From assembly GCA_021648365.1 (NCBI GenBank), contig JAKISY010000047.1, positions 1 to 35,697 on the forward strand: a DNA stretch of 35,697 bases, written 5' to 3'. Below are positions 1 to 8,300 of the stretch, piece by piece (the first letter of the stretch is position 1; each line of letters opens with the position of its first letter). The notes beneath the pieces were generated by a model, which did not search any database, was not told the origin of the DNA, and was given only the letters and a program-made list of their open reading frames with translations. The DNA is from Verrucomicrobiales bacterium (GTDB lineage Bacteria; Verrucomicrobiota; Verrucomicrobiia; Verrucomicrobiales; DEV007). The position numbers and the translations under genes were made by a program.

Positions 1-1
1 G

Positions 2-1396
2 CGAACGGAGACAACGGAATCCAGCCACGTCGAGCAACAGGTGCGCTTGCAAGCGATCGCGCACCCTGAGTGTCGTTTTGCTTTGGTGCGTGGTGAAAGG
101 GTGGTTTTTCAACTACCTGCTACCGATGATTTACTGGAACGCATTCGAGGTTTGGCGGGCAATGCGCTGGCGAGTGAATTGCTCAAGGTGCAGCCTACTG
201 AGCGAAACGGGGTGAAGGTGTCTGGCTACATCGGACCTCCAGGAATGGGGCGTCCCAATCGAGCGCAACAGTTGGTGTTTCTAAATAAACGCCCGGTGGA
301 GGCTGCTGTGATCCATTATGGATTGCGCGAGGGCTATCACACGGCACTGATGAAAGGGCAGCACCCGGTGACATTTTTGTTCATCGAAATCGATCCGTCG
401 AGAGTCGATGTGAATGTGCACCCTGCAAAAAAAGAGGTGCGCTTCCACGATGGGAATAGTGTGCGAGATGCGGTGATCGAGGCGGTGCAGAAAACCCTGC
501 AAAGTGAATTAAAGCGTCCTGTATCGGGTGAAATTTTGCGCACGGCTACGGCACTGCGATCTTCTTTTATTCCTGACCAATCAAAGCCATTTAAAGCCAA
601 TGTAGCGGAAAATCAGGAGTCCCAAACGGAGTTGATTCCACAGCAAGAACAGCACGCTTTGCGAACGGATTGGGCACAAACGGACGGTGAGACTTCGCGA
701 AGTCAGGCGTCGCCTATCCTGCAGGAGGTCAGTGGCAAAGCTGAAGCGGCTGCAACTGATGCAGCAGGTGTCGATACAAGCAAAACATCCGTGAGACCTG
801 CTTCTGGACCGGTGCCCGAGGACTTTCGGATCTTAGGGGTGTTGGGGAAACTCTATGTTTTGATGGAGAGTCAACAGGGCTTGGCTTTGATGGATCAGCA
901 TGCGGCGCATGAGCGGGTATTGTTTGAACAGATGAAGCTGCGGATGGAAGAGGGCGGGGTGCCGACTCAGCGCCTGTTGATTCCCGCGACAGTCGAATTG
1001 CCTCCGAAAGATTTTGATTTGGTGACTCAGAACCTGGAGGTATTGGGGCGTTTAGGGATCATAGCCGAGCCTTTTGGTGGCAATACCTTGAAGATCGACA
1101 GCTTGCCTGCTTTTTTCCGCAACGACGACCCCTTGAAATTCATCTATGGCGTGATTGAGGAACTGCGGGTTTCTAGTAACAGGATGTCGAGCTTGCGGCT
1201 TGGAGAGGATCTGGTAGCAACGACGGTTTGTCGTCATGCGGTGAAAGCCAATGACAAACTGCAAGGACCCGAGTTGGATAAGCTGCTTGAGGATTTGTTG
1301 AAATGCGAGATGCCCTTTTGTTGTCCTCATGGCAGACCTACCTTGATTCAGATTTCTTACAGCGAACTGGAAAAGAAATTTGGTCGCAAAGCTTAA
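2..1396 (+). CDS. mutL: DNA mismatch repair protein MutL, 3' part (5' end outside window)
   Basis: MutL couples mismatch recognition by MutS to strand incision and excision. The frame is open from base 2, so the N-terminal GHKL ATPase motifs lie outside the window; about 464 residues remain. The end of the ATPase/transducer region is visible, with the hallmark VDVNVHPAKKEVRF at about 407-448. A Gln/Ser/Ala-rich linker follows (about 600-800), then the C-terminal dimerisation domain. That domain carries the metal-binding endonuclease motif DQHAAHERVLFE at 893-928, a VCRHAVKAND motif and a CPHGRP motif near 1320-1338. By family knowledge these motifs mark nicking-competent MutL, as in bacteria without MutH, and are absent from the E. 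coli type. A GTG at 41 is an internal codon and not the start. No terminator is obvious after the stop. Confidence 0.96.
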   Translation, partial: RTETTESSHVEQQVRLQAIAHPECRFALVRGERVVFQLPATDDLLERIRGLAGNALASELLKVQPTERNGVKVSGYIGPPGMGRPNRAQQLVFLNKRPVEAAVIHYGLREGYHTALMKGQHPVTFLFIEIDPSRVDVNVHPAKKEVRFHDGNSVRDAVIEAVQKTLQSELKRPVSGEILRTATALRSSFIPDQSKPFKANVAENQESQTELIPQQEQHALRTDWAQTDGETSRSQASPILQEVSGKAEAAATDAAGVDTSKTSVRPASGPVPEDFRILGVLGKLYVLMESQQGLALMDQHAAHERVLFEQMKLRMEEGGVPTQRLLIPATVELPPKDFDLVTQNLEVLGRLGIIAEPFGGNTLKIDSLPAFFRNDDPLKFIYGVIEELRVSSNRMSSLRLGEDLVATTVCRHAVKANDKLQGPELDKLLEDLLKCEMPFCCPHGRPTLIQISYSELEKKFGRKA

Positions 1397-1480
1397 GAGC
1401 TGAGCGGAAGCGGAATTTACTGTAACAGAGGATGAGATTTCGGTTGAGAGTCGCTAGAATGAACCGACTGTTACTGACCT

Positions 1481-2680
1481 ATGACCGATACCAAGTCATC
1501 CCAGTCAGGCACTGGTTTTAAAGTTCTATTATCCCTAGCATGTGTGGTGGTGATCGTAGCGGGTTTGCGCGCTGCATCGGAGATGTTGATTCCTATTATA
1601 TTAGGTTTATTTTTGGCAGTGCTCAGTTTGCCTATTCTGAACTGGTTAGATCGGCGCGGGGTTCCTCGACCGATCGCAGTGATTTTGACGATCTTGTTTG
1701 ATTTGCTGATCCTGTTTGGATTGGTGTTTGTCGCTAGTGGGGTGATCCCTGAGTTTCAAGGCAAGCGCTTGGAGTATGCCGAGTTACTTCGAGAGCGCGT
1801 GGGCTCATTCAGTGCATGGGCAGATGCTCAGCTGATGACCTTGAGTGGTTTTGCTGATAAATTTGGCGAAAAGGCTGGAGATGATGTGAAGCCGCAGATT
1901 TGGACTTTCAACGAACTCTTTAATCGTTATTGGGATACTAAGCTGATCATTGATTTTATTGGTCAAACTGAAGTAGTGGGACGCTTGACGGCATTGATGT
2001 CGCGGTCGTTTTTTGTGCTAGTGATCATGACCTTTATTTTGGCAGAATCGGGCAGGTACCCTGGTAAGTTGCGACAGGTCATACGAGCCAAAGGTCCTGA
2101 CCTACGCCGTTTTCGCAATTCTTCGTTGGAGATTCAAAAATACTTAGGCATCAAAACGGCGGTCAGCATGGTCACTGGATTTTTGGCTTGGTTGGTATGC
2201 ACTTTATTTGAAGTCGATTTCCCTGTGCTATGGGGATTAGTGGCGTTCACTTTTAACTACATCCCTGCGATTGGGTCTATTCTAGCGGGTATGCCACCGG
2301 TGATGTTGGCATTGATCCTACATGGCGTCTGGCCAGCTGTGGGCGTGATGGTGTGTTATTTGGCGATCAACATTGCATTGGGTAATTTCCTCGAACCGAT
2401 GGTTTTGGGGAACCGCTTTGGCATATCCACGGTGATGGTGATTTTGTCCGTTTTGTTTTGGGGTTACGTTTGGGGACCGGTTGGAATGTTTCTCGCGGTG
2501 CCGTTGACGATGATGGTCAAGGTGATGCTAGACAACAGTAACGATTTTCGCTGGTTGTCGGTGATGATGGGGAAAGGCCCTAGAAAGCGGGGGGTGATCG
2601 GCAAGTTGGTGAAAGTCGCCGACGAAGAGAGTGATGCCGATGGCGGGGATCTGGAAGACAAAAATACGGCGGCTTCCTAA
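1481..2680 (+). CDS. AI-2E family transporter (PerM/YdiK-like permease)
   Basis: This 399-residue polytopic inner-membrane protein fits the AI-2E transporter family (PF01594). Two hydrophobic helices open the protein (about residues 14-50), a third follows at about 62-88, a soluble segment covers about 90-160, and a further cluster of helices fills about 170-350. The family's C-terminal signature is visible, with the NYIPAIGS loop near residue 260 and a GNFLEPMVLG-type segment near 305. The tail is charged and cytoplasmic. Family members move small solutes or ions and the substrate cannot be told from sequence; a role in AI-2 export should not be assumed. The ATG at 1481 has no Shine-Dalgarno sequence. 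The gene ends 6 bp from the convergent stop of the next gene. Confidence 0.88.
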   Translation: MTDTKSSQSGTGFKVLLSLACVVVIVAGLRAASEMLIPIILGLFLAVLSLPILNWLDRRGVPRPIAVILTILFDLLILFGLVFVASGVIPEFQGKRLEYAELLRERVGSFSAWADAQLMTLSGFADKFGEKAGDDVKPQIWTFNELFNRYWDTKLIIDFIGQTEVVGRLTALMSRSFFVLVIMTFILAESGRYPGKLRQVIRAKGPDLRRFRNSSLEIQKYLGIKTAVSMVTGFLAWLVCTLFEVDFPVLWGLVAFTFNYIPAIGSILAGMPPVMLALILHGVWPAVGVMVCYLAINIALGNFLEPMVLGNRFGISTVMVILSVLFWGYVWGPVGMFLAVPLTMMVKVMLDNSNDFRWLSVMMGKGPRKRGVIGKLVKVADEESDADGGDLEDKNTAAS

Positions 2681-2686
2681 AGCACC

Positions 2687-4933
2687 TCACCTAGTTGGTG
2701 CCACCGTGGGTCTGAACCACCCGTCTGTGACGATGTTTTTGATCACTAGATGATCTTTCCCATGAGCAAATTTCACTTTTTCTAGGAATACAATACCGCT
2801 GATGGGGCGCTGCCCCCAAGGCAAACTCTTTTCAAGGTTTGCTGCGAGCGGGGTGTCTTTTTTGATGAAAACAAACTCACCCTCTTCTGGGAAAGGCGGA
2901 GCTGATATGCCAAAACAAAGGTAGTCATTGAGATCGGTGAACTCTTTTTTGTCTGGACCCCAATAGCTGGCTCTTTTCATCATGATGCGCAGAGGGTGCG
3001 GACCTCGATCGACTCCTTTGACGAAGTTTCTGAAATGTTGATCTTGGAATTCGGCAAAAATCTCCCAGTCCACTTTAAGTTGTTTGTTCTCGGTTCTTAG
3101 AATAATAGGGAATCCATCTGGCAGTTCTTTGGTGATGAGAAAAAATACATAAAACAAGGAATTGTCAGTATGGGCGCGTTCCATGTTGATAAATTCCAAA
3201 GTGTAATCGGAAATAGGCTTAGGTGGATCGCCTTTGTAGTAGGCGGCGATACTATTTTTGAGTAGCGCGGCATTGTAGGTGTAGGCCAATCGATCCTGCC
3301 AAGTCGCAGCTTTGAGAAAGGCTTCAGCGATCTGGCGAGGCTCGGTTAGTGCCTGTTTTTCTCCTGCAGGTGTGGCAGCAGCAATGGAGCTGGTGGGAGT
3401 TGGGGTTTCAGGGCCTTTCATCCTACCGTCGTTATTTGCTTGTGGTGCGGTGCTTACCTCTTTGGAGCCAATAGCGGTTTGAGAGCTAGGGGAATCTAAG
3501 ATGGTGACATCTGGCAAAGAAGGCAGGGAGGAGTCCATCCTAGCAACATCAGACGAAGGCTTGAGCGTATCTGATGCATCCGAGGTAGTATCGGTTTTAG
3601 GTGTGGTTTTTTGATTTTTGTTTTGTTGAATCGCGACCGCTGGGCTTGGAGCCGGCACGGCTTTAGTCGTGGAACTTGTATTGGAATCCACAATCCTTGG
3701 AGGAGCGCTGCTTGTTGGGTTTTGTTCCGAATCTGACATGAGCGCAGACCCCACAGCGTCTGTGATAGTATTTTCGTTTTCAATAGGAGATTCATGATCA
3801 GCCTTGGCAATGGTATCGCTGGCAATGGCGGTTTCATTTCCCTCTGTGTTGTTTTCCGAGGAATCATGATCTTCACTGTCTATCGTTTCAAAGTCTGGAG
3901 GGGTGAGAATAGTGGCGACCACTTTACTGACTGGGGAAAAGCCTGGTAATTTGTGTAAAAGCGTGAGGCCTCCCGCATAAAAATCGGCAACGAATAGTCC
4001 GATGCCGATAAAGACGACTATCGCGAAGAGAAACAAAATTTTGAATAAATGAGCAAAGCCTGTTTTGGACTGGCTCGCTGTGAGTTCGTGCGAATACCCA
4101 GTAGTTTTTTTAGTGTCAGGACTTGGCGATGGCATCGGGGGCGTGAGAGGCAACTCTGCCATAGGGTCCGTCTCAGCAGATGCGGCAGGTGAAGGCGTTA
4201 GCAGCTTAGTTGTGGAAGATGATGAAGACTCCTCACTAGAGCTAGTCGCCTTTGCTGTGGTTGAAATCTTGTCATCTTCTTCGCTAAAATTGGGTGAAAC
4301 CGGACTGGAGCCTGGAAAGACGGGAGCAGCATGGGTCGCATGGTCTAAGGTCGGAGCTGCTTTTCCAGGCAAGAAAAAAGGCTGGAAAACAGGTTTTTCG
4401 GGTTCTGGCTCGGGTTCTGGCTCGGGTTCTGGCTCAACAGGTGAGTTAGGTAATTCGCTTGATATAGGACTTTGTTCGTTCGCAGTGGGGGAGGGTATCA
4501 AGTCATCAGAACCTTCGTGGTTAGGATATTCCTGTTCCTGTTCGATGGCGGCAGAGGAAGTTTCCTCGGGCTGCTCGGGTGGAGTGAAGATAGGAAAGGC
4601 TGGTGTAGGCGTTGGATTACTTACTGCCTTGGGCAGTAAACCTGAGGTGCATGGGGGTTCCTCTATTTCATCGCTTTTTTGATCCTCTAACTTGGAGCTA
4701 GAGGTGCTAGTTTCAGTTCGGTGTCTTTCCGTGCTGGCTTGCTCGGAGCTTGTGGGGTTTGCTGTGGCTTCTTCAAAAGGGGATTCCAGAGTTTCGCTGG
4801 CGGCGGGTGCGGTGATGGATGCGTGGCATTTGGGACACGGCCCTGTCACACCTGCCAGTTTGGCGGGCACTTTGAGGTGTGCTTGGCATTCTGGGCAAGT
4901 GAAGCTGATTCGCTGATTCGACGGTTGTGACAT
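2687..4933 (-). CDS. Zinc-ribbon, Ser/Pro/Glu-rich single-pass membrane protein, function unknown
   Basis: This is a 748-residue protein of no known function. Residues 11-40 form a zinc ribbon with two CPxC knuckles (Cys13, Cys16, Cys33, Cys36), like the short N-terminal ribbons of many PVC membrane proteins. Residues about 45-290 are low complexity, rich in Ser, Pro, Glu and Thr, with a run of Glu-Pro dipeptides at about 168-179 encoded by a 12-bp tandem repeat. One transmembrane helix sits at about 296-318. A second disordered stretch follows (about 345-560). A folded C-terminal domain of about 180 residues has the pattern EAFLKAATWQDRL near its start, which I associate with uncharacterised verrucomicrobial proteins. 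The topology suggests a cytoplasmic ribbon and a periplasmic domain. It stands alone, convergent with the permease gene. A long plus-strand frame opposite it is a composition artefact. Confidence 0.8.
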   Translation of the reverse strand: MSQPSNQRISFTCPECQAHLKVPAKLAGVTGPCPKCHASITAPAASETLESPFEEATANPTSSEQASTERHRTETSTSSSKLEDQKSDEIEEPPCTSGLLPKAVSNPTPTPAFPIFTPPEQPEETSSAAIEQEQEYPNHEGSDDLIPSPTANEQSPISSELPNSPVEPEPEPEPEPEPEKPVFQPFFLPGKAAPTLDHATHAAPVFPGSSPVSPNFSEEDDKISTTAKATSSSEESSSSSTTKLLTPSPAASAETDPMAELPLTPPMPSPSPDTKKTTGYSHELTASQSKTGFAHLFKILFLFAIVVFIGIGLFVADFYAGGLTLLHKLPGFSPVSKVVATILTPPDFETIDSEDHDSSENNTEGNETAIASDTIAKADHESPIENENTITDAVGSALMSDSEQNPTSSAPPRIVDSNTSSTTKAVPAPSPAVAIQQNKNQKTTPKTDTTSDASDTLKPSSDVARMDSSLPSLPDVTILDSPSSQTAIGSKEVSTAPQANNDGRMKGPETPTPTSSIAAATPAGEKQALTEPRQIAEAFLKAATWQDRLAYTYNAALLKNSIAAYYKGDPPKPISDYTLEFINMERAHTDNSLFYVFFLITKELPDGFPIILRTENKQLKVDWEIFAEFQDQHFRNFVKGVDRGPHPLRIMMKRASYWGPDKKEFTDLNDYLCFGISAPPFPEEGEFVFIKKDTPLAANLEKSLPWGQRPISGIVFLEKVKFAHGKDHLVIKNIVTDGWFRPTVAPTR
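4399..4434. repeat. 12-bp tandem repeat (3 perfect copies) encoding Glu-Pro
   Basis: Three perfect head-to-tail copies of cgggttctggct lie inside the zinc-ribbon membrane protein gene. On the minus strand they encode Glu-Pro dipeptides in the rigid linker before the transmembrane helix. The length is a multiple of three, so copy-number change would lengthen or shorten the linker without shifting the frame. Confidence 0.9.
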
Positions 4934-5021
4934 ATATTCTTAGGCAACAAGGTTTTCACCTTAGGCGAGCTAGGATGGAATCCTTTATAATCAGGCAGCA
5001 CTTTAGGTGAGAAAATCGAGC

Positions 5022-5059
5022 TAGCCTAGCATTGACTGACTTAAAAACAAGCTAGGCTA
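5022..5059. promoter_or_regulatory. Intergenic hairpin, 9-bp perfect stem
   Basis: TAGCCTAGC at 5022-5030 and GCTAGGCTA at 5051-5059 form a perfect inverted repeat with a 20-nt loop. It lies 20 bp past the stop of the NHL-hydrolase gene and upstream of the zinc-ribbon gene, both on the minus strand. No long T-run follows on the minus strand, so it is a poor intrinsic terminator. It may be an RNA 3'-end stabiliser or a protein-binding site. Role inferred only. Confidence 0.4.
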
Positions 5060-5078
5060 CCGTCGCTAGGGATGTTTT

Positions 5079-6944
5079 TCACTTTTTAGCAGCGGGGGTG
5101 GTATTGATCCAGTCTAAGATGGGGGTAGGGTCATAAAGCGAATGAGGGTGGTGGCGGCAGCTGGTTTTGACGATCACTTGAATCGGTCCGCCAAGTTTCT
5201 GATAGTGGGATTCGAGAATGGCGCTATTTCTCAAAAAAGGAACGGCTTTATCCATCCCGCCACAGACTGTAAGGATTGGCACTTGATGTTTGGCGAGAGG
5301 TGCGAGGTGATCGAGGGGGCCTTTCCATAGGTGCGCGTTTCCCTCGGTCAGTCCCCATACTTTTTTGCATTTCTCCCAATTTTCTTTGGAGTATTCTTTT
5401 GGCCAAGTGTGGATGTCTAACACGGGGGCATCTAGATAGATGCCGCGGACCTTTTGTGGGTTCTGAATGGACCAATTCATCGCGGGTAAACCGCCGCGAC
5501 TGAATCCCTCCATGATGGGTTTTTCAGCCAGCTGATATTGGCTGATCACGTGCGGATAAAAGGCATCAAAGAGGCGCATGGCTTCAGCGGCTCCAAACAA
5601 ATTTGCAACATCGATGAAAACCACATGCCATCCTGCTGCGAGAAGTGCGGCATCCACTTGAGGAAAGGCTCCATAAAAGCGGCAACGCCAGATCCAGGGG
5701 CGCCCCGCTGCTGCTTTTTTAGGTTTGCTGACGACGCATTTTTTTCCTTCAAATTGAAATTGATCTTTGGCGTAGGATGCCAGTGATGGCAAGAGAGCTT
5801 TGCCTCCCGTTTGATCTACAGGGAAGCCCTTGATTACGCGAATCTTGTGCGTATTGGTATCGCCGATATAGAGATCTCCGTTGAGCGGGTCGACGCCAAG
5901 TCCATGCGGTCGATCCATTTGACAGGAGTTAGGCTCTCCTGAGTCAGGGCCGTCGCCTTTTTTCCCATCACCGGCGATGAGCTCTAGGGTGGGAGGAGTC
6001 TTTGATAGGTCGATGGCACGGATGCTATGGGATTCGGTATCTGCGAGATAGATGCGTTTTCCATCAGGAGATACTGCGATTCCTTTAGGACCCGAAAGCT
6101 TGGCTTCAAGGGCGGGACCACCATTGCCGGTGAAACCGTTCTCTCCTGTTCCTGCGATGTGCTTGAGGGTATGGGAGTTCATGTCCAGCTTGTAAATTCG
6201 ATTGCCTTCACGAAGCGCTAGCCAAAGATTGCCTTGCGGGTCGATGTCTAAGGCGCGCGGTCCATTGAGCGGGGTGTTCGGACCTATGGCTGCGCCGTCG
6301 GGGGTGTTTTCTTTTTTGCCGTTGCCGCACCAGGTAGAGATGCTTTGCTCTTCCAAGTTGATACGTCGTATGCGGTGATTGCCGATATCGCAGATGTAGA
6401 GATTTTCGCCTTCTTGATCAAATTGAATCGAATGAGGGCGGTTGAACTTGGCTTTAATCGCAGGTCCGCCATCTCCTGAAAATCCTTTTATGCCAGTGCC
6501 CGCTACCGTGTGAATGGTATGCTGGCGAGCATCGATCCGGCGGATGAGGTGGTTTTTCATTTCGACCCAGTATAAATCGCCTGAGGGATGAAAGCGCAGC
6601 TCGTAGGGTTCAAAAAGTTGCGCTTCAGTCGGCGCGCCGCCATCTCCGGAATAACCGGATTTCCCTGTGCCTGCGATGGTGGTGATTTTGCCAGTTTTTC
6701 TAGAAACTTTGCGAATGCTGTGATTGCCCGTATCGCAGAAATAGATGTCGCCATCAGGGCCGACGATCACGCCAAAGGTTTGATTGAGCTTGGCTTGAGT
6801 AGCGGCGCTGTTATCACCACTGTAGCCTTGCTCACCATTGCCTGCGAGGGTGGATATTTTCTGCGCTTTGAGGGATGAATGAAAGCCAAGTGAAGCGAGG
6901 GTGAAAAAAAGAAGAAGGCTGTATTTGCGGAAACTTGGATTCAT
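5079..6944 (-). CDS. Exported NHL-repeat beta-propeller fused to alpha/beta hydrolase
   Basis: This 621-residue secreted protein has a Sec signal peptide at residues 1-27 (ending SLKAQ). Six NHL-type repeats follow (about 28-375), each opening with a [TL]xAGxGxxGxSGDGG-like block about 50-60 residues apart and each containing a DxxxHxIR strand; repeats 4 and 6 are degenerate. From about residue 395 to 621 there is a serine hydrolase domain. Its nucleophile elbow is GFSRGG (Ser482), the acid is probably Asp565 in CGGMD, and the histidine lies in HHPHS (about 598-601). By family knowledge this hydrolase type occurs in PVC bacteria near sulfatases and glycan-degrading enzymes and may be a sugar-ester esterase; the substrate is unknown. 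The propeller may bind the polymer or partner. The gene is divergent from the next one over 92 bp. Confidence 0.85.
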   Translation of the reverse strand: MNPSFRKYSLLLFFTLASLGFHSSLKAQKISTLAGNGEQGYSGDNSAATQAKLNQTFGVIVGPDGDIYFCDTGNHSIRKVSRKTGKITTIAGTGKSGYSGDGGAPTEAQLFEPYELRFHPSGDLYWVEMKNHLIRRIDARQHTIHTVAGTGIKGFSGDGGPAIKAKFNRPHSIQFDQEGENLYICDIGNHRIRRINLEEQSISTWCGNGKKENTPDGAAIGPNTPLNGPRALDIDPQGNLWLALREGNRIYKLDMNSHTLKHIAGTGENGFTGNGGPALEAKLSGPKGIAVSPDGKRIYLADTESHSIRAIDLSKTPPTLELIAGDGKKGDGPDSGEPNSCQMDRPHGLGVDPLNGDLYIGDTNTHKIRVIKGFPVDQTGGKALLPSLASYAKDQFQFEGKKCVVSKPKKAAAGRPWIWRCRFYGAFPQVDAALLAAGWHVVFIDVANLFGAAEAMRLFDAFYPHVISQYQLAEKPIMEGFSRGGLPAMNWSIQNPQKVRGIYLDAPVLDIHTWPKEYSKENWEKCKKVWGLTEGNAHLWKGPLDHLAPLAKHQVPILTVCGGMDKAVPFLRNSAILESHYQKLGGPIQVIVKTSCRHHPHSLYDPTPILDWINTTPAAKK

Positions 6945-7036
6945 GACAGCAAGAATAGACGGAAACTAGAGAATTTCAAAATGGATTTACTAGGGTTTAT
7001 CTTGCTCAAGGTGCTGGTGGGGCGTTTGGTGTTGGA

Positions 7037-8287
7037 GTGAATGAAAAACGACTCAGCACACAGTTTGCGATCTTATTCTTTGGGCTAGCTTTACTGATGC
7101 CAAGTGCGGCACTGTCGCAGAAAATGTTTGCACCGGTGCATGGCTACATCTCGATAGAGACTTTTGAGATTCGTAAAGAGTTTGTCTTGCGCTTGGATAC
7201 GGTGGCAGAGCGTTTGGATATGGAAAACTTGTCCGAGCGGAAAATGATCGATTCATTACTTCGCGAGCAAATAGAACAGCAGCTAGCTAAGTGGCTGAAG
7301 GAGAAGTGCCCCTTGAAAGTGGAAGGGGAGACGCTCGAAATGGAGCTGGATCGGGTGCATTTTGTACGTCCTGACCCGGTTAAAGGTATGGTGGTCGATG
7401 AGCGGGAAAACGTGCCCGCCAGTGAGGTGATCATCGGCGTGGTATTTGCTGCTGCTCTTGATGGGCCAGTGAAAAGCGTGCAGGTGCATTGGGATGTTTT
7501 TCCTTCAGATGACGGGTTCTCGGTGGTAGCGATGGGAACTCGAAAAGACAGCAAGACTAAAAAAGTGACCCCCGACTCCGCTCAATTGACGTGGGTGTAT
7601 AAGGGAGGATTGGAGGTGGAGGACTTGTTGAGCTTGCCTGCCCTCCCACCAAGTAAGGCGATGAAGCTTCCTGTGCTGAGTGTGATTTTGTGTATGCTAG
7701 CCTTAGCTTTGATCGCGCTTGCTTTACGATGGAGAGATAGGACGCCCGCTTGGTTGGGTTTGGCACTGGTGATATTATTAGCGAGTGCGTGGTTGGTGCG
7801 TAACCGTTTGGAAATAGACTTTCCGGCAAAAGCGCCTGCTATTTCTCCGCAACTAGCGGATGACGTGGTGTATGCTTTGTTGCGCAATACTTATAGAGCG
7901 TTTGATTATCGTAGAGAGTCCGACATTTACGATGTGCTGGCAAAAAGTGTGGCTGGAGATTTGCTGACCAAGGTGTATTTAGAGGTTCAGCATTCGCTAG
8001 CTTTAGCGAGTCAAGGAGGAGCGCGTGCTCGGGTCTATGAACTCGATTTGCGTGAATGTATCGTAGCAAAAGATGGCGGAAAGGGGAAACGGGGAATCGG
8101 CTTCGATGCCAAGTGCTCTTGGGTCGCGATTGGCACGGTGTCCCATTGGGGGCACACTCATGATCGAGTGAATCGCTATCAAGCTGAAATCTCGGTGATC
8201 GTGGTGGACGGACACTGGAAACTCAAGAAGCTTGACTTGCTCAGTCAAGAGCGCAGCATCAAGAAGTCGGGGGTGAAAGCTCAATAG
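7037..8287 (+). CDS. Exported membrane protein of unknown function
   Basis: I do not recognise this 416-residue protein. It opens with a signal peptide (about residues 1-28, cleavage after AALSQ). An extracytoplasmic domain of about 180 residues follows, with charged amphipathic segments. Two adjacent transmembrane helices lie at about 213-234 and 239-258. The C-terminal part (about 265-416) contains a DDVVYALLRNTYRAFDYR segment and a charged beta-rich end; it could be an NTF2-like or similar small domain, but this is a guess. GTG at 7037 is chosen because it is in frame with the whole signal peptide; the ATG at 7041 is in another frame. Its stop is 13 bp from the convergent dnaB stop. A transport-coupled or envelope role is possible. 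Confidence 0.72.
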   Translation: MNEKRLSTQFAILFFGLALLMPSAALSQKMFAPVHGYISIETFEIRKEFVLRLDTVAERLDMENLSERKMIDSLLREQIEQQLAKWLKEKCPLKVEGETLEMELDRVHFVRPDPVKGMVVDERENVPASEVIIGVVFAAALDGPVKSVQVHWDVFPSDDGFSVVAMGTRKDSKTKKVTPDSAQLTWVYKGGLEVEDLLSLPALPPSKAMKLPVLSVILCMLALALIALALRWRDRTPAWLGLALVILLASAWLVRNRLEIDFPAKAPAISPQLADDVVYALLRNTYRAFDYRRESDIYDVLAKSVAGDLLTKVYLEVQHSLALASQGGARARVYELDLRECIVAKDGGKGKRGIGFDAKCSWVAIGTVSHWGHTHDRVNRYQAEISVIVVDGHWKLKKLDLLSQERSIKKSGVKAQ

Positions 8288-8300
8288 ACCTCGATTGACT

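Noticed and set aside
4065..4682. A 205-codon open frame on the + strand, rich in Gly and Ser (GSGSGS)
   Set aside because: It lies wholly opposite the low-complexity part of the zinc-ribbon protein; Glu-Pro/Ser codons on one strand produce Gly-Ser codons on the other. No domain or signal is seen.
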